Source of the DNA: Tessaracoccus sp. MC1865
Lineage (GTDB): Bacteria; Actinomycetota; Actinomycetes; Propionibacteriales; Propionibacteriaceae
Direction of reading: 5' to 3'
Assembly (NCBI RefSeq): GCF_017815535.1
Contig: NZ_CP072596.1
Location: forward strand, 744,001-808,000
Length of the DNA stretch: 64,000 bases
The position numbers and the translations under genes are program-made. Below are positions 18,313-27,030 of the stretch, one piece after another. How positions within the stretch are numbered: the first letter of the stretch is position 1; every line of letters begins with the position of its first letter. Below the pieces are notes generated by a model that was not told the origin of the DNA, did not search any database, and worked only from the letters and a program-made list of their open reading frames with translations.

Positions 18313-19404
18313 ATGATCCGTGAACTCATCACCACAGACCGGCCGGCATACGAAGAGGCCCAACGCGAAGCCTTCGGGTTCCCCGCCTCGCTGCCGGTGG
18401 GTTTCGATCTCGACGCTGGTTGGCCCCTGGCCCTGGGTGCCGAAGAGGGTGGTCTGCTGGCCGGGAAACTCGCGGCCTACCCCCTGACGTTGCACCTCGG
18501 GGGACGACCTCTCGCGGCCAACGGCATCGCGGACGTCACAGTCGCCCCCGAACACCGCGGGCGTGGGCTCGGCCGGCAGCTGATGCGGGAGATCCTTCAC
18601 CGGGAGCGTACCCGGGGCGTTGTCGCATCGCTGCTGTATCCATCCGTGCCAGCGGTGTACCGCTCCTACGGCTATGCCACGGTCGCAACGCGCGAGCTGA
18701 TCCGCCTCAGCCCGCTGGCGCTGTTGCGCGCTCGACCAGCGCCGGGCGTCGCGGTGGAGCGGGTCAGCGGGGACGCCTTCGCTGCGGCATATGCAGCTCT
18801 GATCGGCCGGATCGACGGCGCGGTCACCCCGCTGCCGCCGCCCGCGTCGGACCAGACGTCGCTGGTGTTCACCCGCGCAGGTGCGGTGGTGGCGGTCCTC
18901 CGGACGGCGCGACGGGGAAGCCTGGTTGTCTGTGATCTCCTGCTGGCCCGGGACGAGGAGGCCTGGCAGACCTGTCTTGCGCTACTGGCCACCGAGACCG
19001 GTGCTGACCCGATCCACGTCTGGTCCACCCCGCACGACCCTGTCTGGCACTGGTATCCCGCCGGTGTGGAAGTCGTAGGTCGCGCCAACCCGATGCTCCG
19101 CCTCCTCAATGTGGCTTCGGCCCTGGAGGCGCGGGGCTGGCCACCAGTGTCCGGTGCCTGGGAGTTCGCTGTCGAGGACCGGCTCCTGCCGGAGAACTCT
19201 GGTGCCTACCGGCTAGAGCTCGACGGCGGTGAGCCACACGTCCAGCGGGTGGCCGGGGCACCGTGCCCACCGTCGCCCGTCGGTCACATCGCCGCTCTGG
19301 TGGCGGGCGTGCGCCGTGGGGGGCAACCCCAATGGCTGCCGCTGCCTGACGAACTCGTTGCAGCCGCCGCCCTGAGCGACTGGACGCTGCTCACCGGCTT
19401 CTGA
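18313..19404 (+). CDS. Eis-like GNAT acetyltransferase
   Basis: The 363-residue protein has the Eis-type architecture: an N-terminal GNAT domain with the acetyl-CoA loop VAPEHRGRGLGRQLMREIL and PSVPAVYRSYGYATV, a second degenerate GNAT region, and a C-terminal SCP2-like domain. Eis proteins acetylate amines, including aminoglycosides. Inside a fucoside operon it may act on an amino sugar or protein instead, but this is inference. Coupled spacing to the permease puts it in the same transcript. Confidence 0.85.
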   Translation: MIRELITTDRPAYEEAQREAFGFPASLPVGFDLDAGWPLALGAEEGGLLAGKLAAYPLTLHLGGRPLAANGIADVTVAPEHRGRGLGRQLMREILHRERTRGVVASLLYPSVPAVYRSYGYATVATRELIRLSPLALLRARPAPGVAVERVSGDAFAAAYAALIGRIDGAVTPLPPPASDQTSLVFTRAGAVVAVLRTARRGSLVVCDLLLARDEEAWQTCLALLATETGADPIHVWSTPHDPVWHWYPAGVEVVGRANPMLRLLNVASALEARGWPPVSGAWEFAVEDRLLPENSGAYRLELDGGEPHVQRVAGAPCPPSPVGHIAALVAGVRRGGQPQWLPLPDELVAAAALSDWTLLTGF

Positions 19405-19438
19405 CCACAGTCCATCCCTCACTTCGATTTCAGGAATT

Positions 19439-20794
19439 ATGCGCATCACCACCTCAGCCACCACCCCCGCTCAGGCTCACTACGAGGCGCCGCGTGTCCC
19501 CGACCGGTTCGAGCGCTCAGCCTGGTTCCGCGACGCCCGCTTCGGGATGTTCATCCACTGGGGCGTCTATTCGCTGATCGGCGAAGGGGAGTGGGTGCGC
19601 TCGCACCAGCGGCTCAGCATGGAGGACTACGAACCATGGGTCGAGCGCTTCAATCCCCAGCACGTCGATTTCGATGAGTGGGCCTCCCTGGCCAAGGCCG
19701 CAGGCATGGAGTACGCGGTCTTCACCGCCAAGCACCATGACGGCTACTGCATGTTCGACTCTGTGTGTTCGGACTACACCAGCGCCCGCCGCGCACCTGG
19801 TCGGGACTTCGTGGCCGAATTCCTGGCGGCCTTCCGGCGGCATGGCATCAAGGTCGGCCTCTACTTCACGCTCATCGACTGGAGCCACCCCGACTATCCC
19901 GCGTACGGGGACTCCTTCCACCCCATGCGCGACGAGCCCCGGTTCGAGGGGGCCGAACATGACTTCGACCGCTACCTCGAGCACCTTCATGCCCAGGTGG
20001 AGGAGATCTGCACCAGGTACGGATCGCTCGACATCCTGTGGTTCGATTTCGCCTACGACGACCTGCGCGGCGAGGCCTGGCGGGGCACCGAACTGGTGCA
20101 GAAGGTGCGGCAGTGGCAGCCCGACGTATTGATCGACAACCGTTTGGAGGAGAGCGCCGCCGGATTCGGCAGCATCGTGACCGACCGGCCCAGCGCCTAC
20201 TGCGGTGACTTCGTCTCGCCGGAGCAGCTCGTGCCACCACGGGGCATCGTCGGGTTCGACGGCGCGCCCGTGCCGTGGGAGGCCTGCATCACGCTCAACA
20301 ACCACTGGGCGTGGCACCACAGCGACGATCAGTTCAAGCCTGCGCCGACCGTCGTGCGGAAGTTGGTGGAGGTCGTCAGTAAGGGCGGCAACCTCCTACT
20401 GAACGTGGGGCCGGACGGGGATGGGTTGCTGCCCCCGCAGACCGGCGAGATCCTCAGGGAGGTCGGGGCGTGGGTACACGCCAACGAACCCAGCATCCGC
20501 GGCGCGGGTGCAAGTGCCCTCCCGAAACCTGAATGGGGGAGGTGGACCCAGCGGGGCAACTTGCTGTACGCGCACGTCATGGAGCAGCCGATCGGTCCGA
20601 TTCCGTTGTCGGGCCTGCACGCCGAGGATATCGCTGCTATCCGGTTGGTGGTCGGGGGCCGTGAACTGCCGCTCGCTCAGAGCTGGGTGATTGAGGCGTT
20701 CCAGGAACCCTTCGTCTCGCTGGGGGAGGAGCCTGCGTTCACCTACCCGCTGCCCGATCCCGTCGACACCGTGCTGGAGATTGAACTGAGATGA
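19439..20794 (+). CDS. Alpha-L-fucosidase, GH29
   Basis: The 451-residue protein has no signal peptide, so it is probably cytoplasmic. GH29 hallmarks are WFRDARFGMFIHWGVYS, EYAVFTAKHHDGYCMF and LDILWFDFAYDD, in which the Asp of WFD aligns with the catalytic nucleophile. GGNLLLNVGPDGDG is also typical. It would release L-fucose from an oligosaccharide brought in by the upstream transporter. The stop overlaps the start of the oxidoreductase gene (ATGA). Confidence 0.93.
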   Translation: MRITTSATTPAQAHYEAPRVPDRFERSAWFRDARFGMFIHWGVYSLIGEGEWVRSHQRLSMEDYEPWVERFNPQHVDFDEWASLAKAAGMEYAVFTAKHHDGYCMFDSVCSDYTSARRAPGRDFVAEFLAAFRRHGIKVGLYFTLIDWSHPDYPAYGDSFHPMRDEPRFEGAEHDFDRYLEHLHAQVEEICTRYGSLDILWFDFAYDDLRGEAWRGTELVQKVRQWQPDVLIDNRLEESAAGFGSIVTDRPSAYCGDFVSPEQLVPPRGIVGFDGAPVPWEACITLNNHWAWHHSDDQFKPAPTVVRKLVEVVSKGGNLLLNVGPDGDGLLPPQTGEILREVGAWVHANEPSIRGAGASALPKPEWGRWTQRGNLLYAHVMEQPIGPIPLSGLHAEDIAAIRLVVGGRELPLAQSWVIEAFQEPFVSLGEEPAFTYPLPDPVDTVLEIELR

Positions 20795-21957
20795 CCGCTT
20801 CGGACCGCATGATGCCTGACAGCCAGTTCGCCATGGTCGGCTGCGGCGCCCGTGCCGTCATCGGGCGGCACATCAACGAGCTGAACCCCGGTGCGGCGAT
20901 CACGCACGCCGTCGACCCCACCGAGCAGGGCCTCCGGCGGGCGCGCGACCTCTTCGGCGACAGCGTCGCCACCTTTGCGAGCACCGAGGACCTGCTGGCA
21001 GCGGCCCCTCCTCTGGCAGGCGCCGTGGTCTGCACACCGGATGGCACGCACGCTGAGGTAGCGGGCAAGCTGCTGCGTGCGGGCGTTCCGGTTTATCTTG
21101 AGAAGCCGATGGCGGTGACCCTGGCGCACGCAGACGCCCTCCTCGAAGCCGCCGCCCAGAGCGGGACCAAGCTGTACGTGGGTCACAACATGCGCCACAT
21201 GGCTGTCGTGCGGATGATGAAGGAGATCATCGATGACGGGCTCATCGGTGCGGTGAAGGCGGTGTGGTGCCGGCACTTCGTCGGCCACGGCGGCGACTAC
21301 TACTTCAAGGACTGGCACGCCGAGCGGGAACAGAGCGGCACGTTGCTGCTGCAGAAGGGGGCCCATGATCTGGACATCATCCACTATCTCGCCGGCGCTT
21401 CGAGCGAACTCGTCCAGGGTTTGGGCGCCCTCGTCGTTTACGGCGACGTGACCGACCGGCGGGACAACTCGGGCCGGATCATGCCGGATTGGTTCTCCCA
21501 CGACAACTGGCCACCGCGAGCCCAGACTGCGCTCAATCCGGTCATCGACGTCGAAGACATCTCAATGGTGCAGATGCGCCTGTCGAACGGTGTGCTCGCC
21601 AGTTACCAGCAGTGTCACTTCACGCCGGACTACTGGCGCAACTACACCGTCATCGGTGACGCGGGGCGGCTGGAGAACTTCGGCGACGGCGAGGGCGGCG
21701 TCGTGCGTGTCTGGAACCGCAGGCACGACTACGCGCCGGAGGGCGACCTGGAGTTCCCCATCGTGGGCGACAAAGGTGGCCACGAAGATGCCGACCTCCT
21801 GACGATGGCCGAGTTCCTGCGCTTCCTCGACGGGGCCGACACCGTGACCAGCGCACTGGCCGCACGCGATGCGGTAGCGACGGCGGTGACCGGCGCTGCG
21901 TCCCTGCGCGCCGGGGGTGGGGCCCTCCTGGTGCCTCAGGCCGGTGGGGGCGCCTGA
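20791..21957 (+). CDS. Gfo/Idh/MocA family oxidoreductase
   Basis: The 388-residue protein has an N-terminal Rossmann domain (FAMVGCGARAVIGRHINEL), the family signature EKPMAVTLAHADALLEAA and the catalytic-site segment LYVGHNMRHM. The C-terminal sheet domain has a HDLDIIHYLAG active-site region. It would oxidise or reduce a sugar with NAD(P). In this operon the substrate is probably fucose or a sugar released with it. It is translationally coupled to the fucosidase and is the last gene of the operon. Confidence 0.9.
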   Translation: MTASDRMMPDSQFAMVGCGARAVIGRHINELNPGAAITHAVDPTEQGLRRARDLFGDSVATFASTEDLLAAAPPLAGAVVCTPDGTHAEVAGKLLRAGVPVYLEKPMAVTLAHADALLEAAAQSGTKLYVGHNMRHMAVVRMMKEIIDDGLIGAVKAVWCRHFVGHGGDYYFKDWHAEREQSGTLLLQKGAHDLDIIHYLAGASSELVQGLGALVVYGDVTDRRDNSGRIMPDWFSHDNWPPRAQTALNPVIDVEDISMVQMRLSNGVLASYQQCHFTPDYWRNYTVIGDAGRLENFGDGEGGVVRVWNRRHDYAPEGDLEFPIVGDKGGHEDADLLTMAEFLRFLDGADTVTSALAARDAVATAVTGAASLRAGGGALLVPQAGGGA

Positions 21958-22395
21958 CTAGAGGAACGACAGGTCGGTATGGGCGACGGTGTAGCCCTCC
22001 GAGCGCAGGTCGTCAGCCACCTCGTCGGCGTACTCGCCGGGCAGCACGAGGGCGTCACCCCGGAGCGAGGTGATGTCACCGTCGTACTTGAGGATCAGCG
22101 ACTTGGGGAACCACTCCAACATCCGCGCCTGCAGCCAGGTGGGGTAGTAGCGGTCCGCCACTCCGGGGATGGCATCAGGTCTGAACGGCTCCGCGAGATC
22201 GATGTCGTCCATCTTCATGCCCAGGTTCTTCTCGACCAGGTACTGGTACTCGTACGGGTCCATCAGTTCCTTGAACTCCGCCCATGTGGTGGCGTTGTTC
22301 AGCGCCCGGCGGATGCGGGCGACTTGGTGAGCCTCATCGCGCCGTGCGAAGACTGCCTGGCCGAACTCGTTGTTGGTCGTGTACAGGATCTCCAT
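21958..22395 (-). CDS. Hypothetical protein
   Basis: The product is about 145 residues, soluble, acidic and mixed alpha/beta, with no recognised motif (LNNATTWAEFKELMDPYEYQYLVEKN, EYADEVADDLRSEGY). GAGGAG lies five bases before the chosen ATG; an in-frame GTG six bases upstream overlaps that site and is less likely. The stop abuts that of the convergent oxidoreductase gene. Confidence 0.65.
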   Translation of the reverse strand: MEILYTTNNEFGQAVFARRDEAHQVARIRRALNNATTWAEFKELMDPYEYQYLVEKNLGMKMDDIDLAEPFRPDAIPGVADRYYPTWLQARMLEWFPKSLILKYDGDITSLRGDALVLPGEYADEVADDLRSEGYTVAHTDLSFL

Positions 22396-22492
22396 GGCCA
22401 CTCCTCGTCACAGCGTGCTCGTGTGGCTTCCAGGCTAGTCCGCTCCAGCAGAGAGCGGTGCCCGACAGCGCCGACCGAGGGTGGGAAGGGGG

Positions 22493-23194
22493 TCAGCTGG
22501 CGACCAGGATCTCGCAGTCGTCGCACCACCGCGTGGCCAGCGACACCCGGATGAAGCACGACGGGCAGACGAGGCCCGTGGGGGTGACGCGCTCGGCGTC
22601 GTACTTGACGGGAGCCTTTGCCTTCGGCGCTGCCGCCGCACGGGGAGCCCGCGTGGCTGCTGCCGCTGCCGGGGCCTGAGCCTTCACCGGGGCTGCCTTG
22701 GGACGGGTCAACCTGTTGCCCATGGGATCCAGTTCTGCCACAAGGCCTTCGGCGGCCTGGGCCGCGTCGTCTGCCGTGATCTCCTGACGCCACCACCACG
22801 AGACTCGGTGTTCGGCCTTGTGGGCCGCGTTCATCAGGTTGTTGATCTTGGCGGGGCCACCGTCCGTGGTGGACGGAGAGACGACGGAGTAGTCGCCGTG
22901 CGTGTTCGAGACGCTGGCCAAATCATCCGTGTGGCCGAGGTAAACCACCTTGTCGGCCACAACCCAGGCGAAAAGACCGGGGCCGGCGGCCGTGGACGGC
23001 TCCACCACAAGCTGGCAGAACGGACCGGCCTTTGGAGCTATCGGAATGCGGAGGTCCCAGTCTGTCACCTTGACCTTCGACGGGGTGAATTCAAGTTCCT
23101 TCAATTGCTCCGTGTGCCGCATGCCGCTTCCTCCCGCAACGGCGATCTTTGGATCGCCGTCTTCACGATAAACCGCGAGGTGGGGTCGCGTCAT
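22493..23194 (-). CDS. GIY-YIG-like domain protein with C-terminal zinc ribbon
   Basis: The 233-residue protein contains GLFAWVVADKVVYLGHTDDL (residues about 73-92) followed by a segment ending AKINNLMNAAHKAEHRVSWWW. This is the order of the GIY-YIG nuclease fold (GIY strand, YIG strand, helix, K-N-x-I segment). The catalytic tyrosines and arginine are partly replaced, so activity is doubtful. An Ala/Pro/Lys-rich linker leads to a zinc ribbon (CPSC and CDDC, about residues 215-230). The fold assignment is by eye. Confidence 0.5.
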   Translation of the reverse strand: MTRPHLAVYREDGDPKIAVAGGSGMRHTEQLKELEFTPSKVKVTDWDLRIPIAPKAGPFCQLVVEPSTAAGPGLFAWVVADKVVYLGHTDDLASVSNTHGDYSVVSPSTTDGGPAKINNLMNAAHKAEHRVSWWWRQEITADDAAQAAEGLVAELDPMGNRLTRPKAAPVKAQAPAAAAATRAPRAAAAPKAKAPVKYDAERVTPTGLVCPSCFIRVSLATRWCDDCEILVAS

Positions 23195-23219
23195 CCTGAG
23201 GGCGTGTCGGATGTTCGTT

Positions 23220-25019
23220 TCAGACGGTGTGTCGGCGGATGATTTCCAGGAATGTCGGATTCGGTTGAGCGTTCGGATGAATCTCCTGCAGCGCCCGCAG
23301 CGCCTCGGCGGCAGGCACGCCCAGCGCCTCAGCGGCGTAGAGGGACGCCACCGTGGGGGTCCGCGACTGCCCGGACACGCAGTGGATCAACACCGTCAGC
23401 CCCTCGGCCCGCAGAGTGGCCACCATGCGGGCAGCCTCCGTGAGCACATGCTCGAGGTGCGGGTTGTCCTCGTAACCGCGGTCTGACAGCCAGACCTCGA
23501 TGCGGTTGTCCGGCGCGATCCCCTTGGCCAGCTCGTCCGCGTCCGAGGGCCGGCAGAGCGAGACCACCGCGTCGATGCCCTCAGGTGGCGTGGATCCGGC
23601 GCGGTAGCCGCCCACGAAGAGGCCGCTGTCGAGCGGGTGCTGGAAGAAGTTGTCCAGGCCCGATTGCACGGTGTAATCGGCGGGGAAGATCTGCGCGGCC
23701 ATCTCCTTGAGGTCCTTCGCGCGGAGCCCCGGCCAGCCGTGGAGGCGTCTGGTCCACTCCAGGGGAATGGCCGAGTAGCCCCACCGGGCGCCGAGCAGCC
23801 CGCCCGCGATGGCCGCGACGGTGTCTGTGTCGTGTCCGACCCTGACCGCGTTCTCCAACGCCAGGCGGAAGTGATCAGCCGGGTCATCCTCGGGGACCGG
23901 CGTCTGCACGATGGCGGCGTAGGCCGCCTGCAACGCGTGCACCGTCCAGCCGTTCTTCGAGAACGTGGCCGGGGGCAGCGTCTCCGCCTCGTCGAGGCGC
24001 TCCGCCCAGTAGTTGCGGCGCTCCTTCGGGATGTAGTGGAGCGCCTCCCGCACGCCGTCGAAGTTCTCCAGCTGGACGGCGTGGGCGATGGCGATCGACC
24101 AGATCACGCACGCGTCGCCCGCAATGGGGTCTGCGTGCGTCAACTCCGCGATGCGCCGTGCCACGCTCGCCACGATGAGCGGCGTGGTGTCGAACAGCGC
24201 GACGGGAGCCGTGCGCATGAGGGCGCCGTTGCCCGCGCTGCGGGTGGGATTGGCGGCGAAGTACCGCCGCGCCGCCTGCGTCAGGTCGTCGGCGTAACCG
24301 GCGTCTGCCATGCGCATGACGGCGCGGGTCTGGACACCCACGTCCGGCGGGTTGCTGGCGATCCAGGCCCCGAAGTTCGTGGCGATGGCGTCGCGGGCCT
24401 GAGCCGTGCGGGGATCCATCCGCTGGTTGAAGACGTGCGCGATACACACCGCCATCGACGTGTCGTCCGTCCACTCGCCGGGGGCGAAATCGCCCAGCCC
24501 GCCGCCGATCATGCCCACCGGCGCATCCGGGGCAAGCGGGGGCCCGAACTCGTAGCCGGCGCCCAGCGCATCCCCGACGGCGGTGCCGACGAGCAGGCCC
24601 GCGGCCCGGTCCCGCGAGACGTGGAACGCCCGCTGGGGGCGCCAGGCCAGGGAGGCGGCGAGCGCCCCGGGCAGGTCGTGGCCGAGGACCTCGACGAGGC
24701 CCCGGGCCGTGGCCAGGGCAGCGGCCTCGATGTCCTCCTCGCGGCCGCCCTCGATGCCGATCCACCAGTTCGGCATGCCGTCATCAGGGCGGGTGAAGCC
24801 CAACTGTTCCAGCGCCGCGCACTGTTCCTCGGTGAGCTGCACGTCCTCGTCGTCGATGTAGGAGTTGGACTCGATCTCAATGATCAGGTCGTCCCCGTCC
24901 GAGGCCATCTGGTAGTACCCCCAGACCAGATCGATGACCTTGCTGTCATCGGTGCCGTGCACCTCACGTAGCAGACCCGCGATCGCATCGCGTAGGTCCA
25001 GGATGTTCTCAGTATTCAA
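23220..25019 (-). CDS. TY-Chap / ADP-ribosylglycohydrolase / dual-specificity phosphatase fusion
   Basis: The 599-residue protein joins three parts. The N-terminal 130 residues resemble the TY-Chap chaperone-like fold. Residues about 140-450 are an ADP-ribosylglycohydrolase (GDALGAGYEFGPP, EWTDDTSMAVCIAH, GHDTDTVAAIAGGLLGARWG, the last with the Mg-binding Asp residues). The C-terminus has a phosphatase loop HCVSGQSR (CX5R, Cys about 547). The start is TTG at 25019, with AAGGAGG six bases upstream. It would remove ADP-ribose from proteins or small molecules, possibly combined with dephosphorylation of the product. Confidence 0.85.
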   Translation of the reverse strand: MNTENILDLRDAIAGLLREVHGTDDSKVIDLVWGYYQMASDGDDLIIEIESNSYIDDEDVQLTEEQCAALEQLGFTRPDDGMPNWWIGIEGGREEDIEAAALATARGLVEVLGHDLPGALAASLAWRPQRAFHVSRDRAAGLLVGTAVGDALGAGYEFGPPLAPDAPVGMIGGGLGDFAPGEWTDDTSMAVCIAHVFNQRMDPRTAQARDAIATNFGAWIASNPPDVGVQTRAVMRMADAGYADDLTQAARRYFAANPTRSAGNGALMRTAPVALFDTTPLIVASVARRIAELTHADPIAGDACVIWSIAIAHAVQLENFDGVREALHYIPKERRNYWAERLDEAETLPPATFSKNGWTVHALQAAYAAIVQTPVPEDDPADHFRLALENAVRVGHDTDTVAAIAGGLLGARWGYSAIPLEWTRRLHGWPGLRAKDLKEMAAQIFPADYTVQSGLDNFFQHPLDSGLFVGGYRAGSTPPEGIDAVVSLCRPSDADELAKGIAPDNRIEVWLSDRGYEDNPHLEHVLTEAARMVATLRAEGLTVLIHCVSGQSRTPTVASLYAAEALGVPAAEALRALQEIHPNAQPNPTFLEIIRRHTV

Positions 25020-25182
25020 AGCCGTCCTCCTTGCCCCCGTTATTGGCTTGTGTTTCCACGGTAGGGCCGGCGTCTGACATTTCCTCTCGGCGCTCGGCAC
25101 TGCGTCCTTCTCCCGGGTCGGGGCAGCGTCGACGACGGGGGACCGCTATGTTTCTTGTACCACGACACAAGGGGGGTGCCTG

Positions 25183-25956
25183 GTGCCACCGAAGACACAG
25201 CGGCCGCCGCTGCCGGACGTCGGCCAACCCCTCGTGCAGACGCGTGACCTGAGCAAGATCTTCCGCGTCGGCGACTCCCGGGTGGTCGCCCTGAACCGGG
25301 TCAACCTCACCATCCCGCGGGGCAGCTTCACCGCCGTCGTGGGCACCTCCGGTTCCGGCAAGTCGACGCTGCTGAACATGCTCGGCGGCCTCGAGAAGCC
25401 GACGGCGGGCGAGGTGTTCGTCGCCGGCCAACCGCTGCACAGGTTCAGCGAGTCCCAACTGGTCACCTACCGCCGCGAGCAGGTGGGCTTCATCTTCCAG
25501 TCCTTCAACCTGCTGCAGTCGCTCACCGCACTCGACAACGTCGCGATGCCCTTGAGCTTCCGGGGCATCCCGAAGCGCACCCGGCAGGCGCGCGCCCGGG
25601 CGATCCTCACGCAACTCGGGCTCGCCGGGCACCTCCATCACAAACCCAGCCAGCTCTCCGGCGGCCAGCAGCAGCGCGTCGGCATCGCCCGCGCCATGGC
25701 CGTCCAGCCCACCCTCGTCTTCGCCGATGAGCCCACCGGCAACCTTGATTCGCGCACCTCCGAGGAGACGCTGCGCCTCTTCCGCGCCGTCATCCAGCGC
25801 TTCCAGCAGACGTGGATCATGGTCACCCACGACCACCACCTGGCTTCGTTCGCCGACACGATCATCAGCATCGGGGACGGCCGCATCACCGACATCTCCC
25901 AGACGGAACACGCCCAGACGGGCCCCGTCGTCACTACCCAGAAGGTCGCGCCATGA
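25183..25956 (+). CDS. MacB/LolD-type ABC transporter ATPase
   Basis: The 257-residue ATPase has Walker A GTSGSGKST, Q-loop FIFQSFNLLQSL, signature LSGGQQQRVGIARA and Walker B LVFADEPTGNLD. The closest type is the MacB/LolD/FtsE group that works with FtsX-like permeases. It starts at GTG behind a GGGGGG stretch. The stop overlaps the start of the next gene (ATGA), so the three genes at 25183-28386 form one operon. Confidence 0.93.
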   Translation: MPPKTQRPPLPDVGQPLVQTRDLSKIFRVGDSRVVALNRVNLTIPRGSFTAVVGTSGSGKSTLLNMLGGLEKPTAGEVFVAGQPLHRFSESQLVTYRREQVGFIFQSFNLLQSLTALDNVAMPLSFRGIPKRTRQARARAILTQLGLAGHLHHKPSQLSGGQQQRVGIARAMAVQPTLVFADEPTGNLDSRTSEETLRLFRAVIQRFQQTWIMVTHDHHLASFADTIISIGDGRITDISQTEHAQTGPVVTTQKVAP

Positions 25957-27023
25957 AGATGATCCACCGCCTCATGCTCGTGCTGATGATGGTGTCCAGC
26001 CTGAGCCTCATCCCGCTCGCCAGCGCGGCGGGGGACCCCACCACGGACGGTGGCGTACAGGGCGACGGCGGCACCGAGGGTGCGCCGTCGGGCGAGCCAC
26101 CCGCGCCTCCCGTCGTCGTGCCGGGCGTGTCCACGCCCCGCGTGATCCTGTCGGGGTTCACGACGAACCCGGCGGAGGTGCAGGCCGGCGACGACTTCCA
26201 GGTCACCTTCACGCTGCGCAACACCTCCACGAAGACGCGCGTGCAGAACATGAAGGTCACGCTGACGTCGGCCGACGCGGCCTTCCTGCCGGCCAACGGC
26301 TCGTCGTCGCTGTACCTCAGCCGCATCGGTGCCGACCAGATCGAGTCAGGCACGATGAACTTCCACTCGCTGCCCTCCCTGGAGGAGAAGCCGTACCAGC
26401 TGACGATCAGCATCGAGTACGAGGACAGTCAGGCCAACGCCTACTCGGCCCAGGAGACGGTCTCCATCCAGGTCAAGCAGAACATCCGCGCGGATGCGTC
26501 GGCCCCGCAGTTGCTGCCGCCGCAGTTGACGATGGGTCAGGACGCCTCGCTGACCTTCAGCATTTTCAATCAGGGCAAGACCAAGCTCTACAACGCCAAG
26601 GCCTCCATCGCCGAGGGCCAGCCCATCGTCGGTCAAGAGGTGTTCGTCGGCACTGTCGACGCCGGGGCCAGCGGAGCCGTCGACATGACGGTGCAGGCGG
26701 TGGAGGAGGCCGCCGGGCCGGTGACCGTCACCGTGTCCTATGAGGACGTTGACGGCAACGTGAGCACCATGGACAAGACCCTCGAGGTCGCCGTGATGGC
26801 ACCCATGCCGATGGAGGAGCCGGGCCAGTGGGAGGAGCCCATGCCGGAGGAGGGCGCGGGTTTCCCCTGGATCCCGGTGCTTGTCGGCGGCGGCCTGCTC
26901 CTGCTGTTCCTGATCATGACGGTGCTCGCCGTCCGGCGTCGCCGGCGCAGGCGCGCCGAGACGGAGGACATGGAGTCGCTGGCGGCACTCGGCGACCCGC
27001 TCATCGGCGCGGAAGTCCGCTGA
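25953..27023 (+). CDS. Exported, membrane-anchored CARDB-like adaptor of the ABC exporter
   Basis: The 356-residue protein has a signal peptide (MKMIHRLMLVLMMVSSLSLI...ASA). A Gly/Pro-rich stretch and two Ig-like NEW3/CARDB-type repeats follow (QAGDDFQVTFTLRNTSTKTR and MGQDASLTFSIFNQGKTKLYN). It ends with a helix (FPWIPVLVGGGLLLLFLIMTVLAV) and a basic cytoplasmic tail. It sits between the ATPase and the FtsX-like permease, where MacA-like partners occur, but the fold is different. It probably couples the transporter to a cell-wall substrate. Confidence 0.82.
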   Translation: MKMIHRLMLVLMMVSSLSLIPLASAAGDPTTDGGVQGDGGTEGAPSGEPPAPPVVVPGVSTPRVILSGFTTNPAEVQAGDDFQVTFTLRNTSTKTRVQNMKVTLTSADAAFLPANGSSSLYLSRIGADQIESGTMNFHSLPSLEEKPYQLTISIEYEDSQANAYSAQETVSIQVKQNIRADASAPQLLPPQLTMGQDASLTFSIFNQGKTKLYNAKASIAEGQPIVGQEVFVGTVDAGASGAVDMTVQAVEEAAGPVTVTVSYEDVDGNVSTMDKTLEVAVMAPMPMEEPGQWEEPMPEEGAGFPWIPVLVGGGLLLLFLIMTVLAVRRRRRRRAETEDMESLAALGDPLIGAEVR

Positions 27024-27030
27024 GCTCTCG

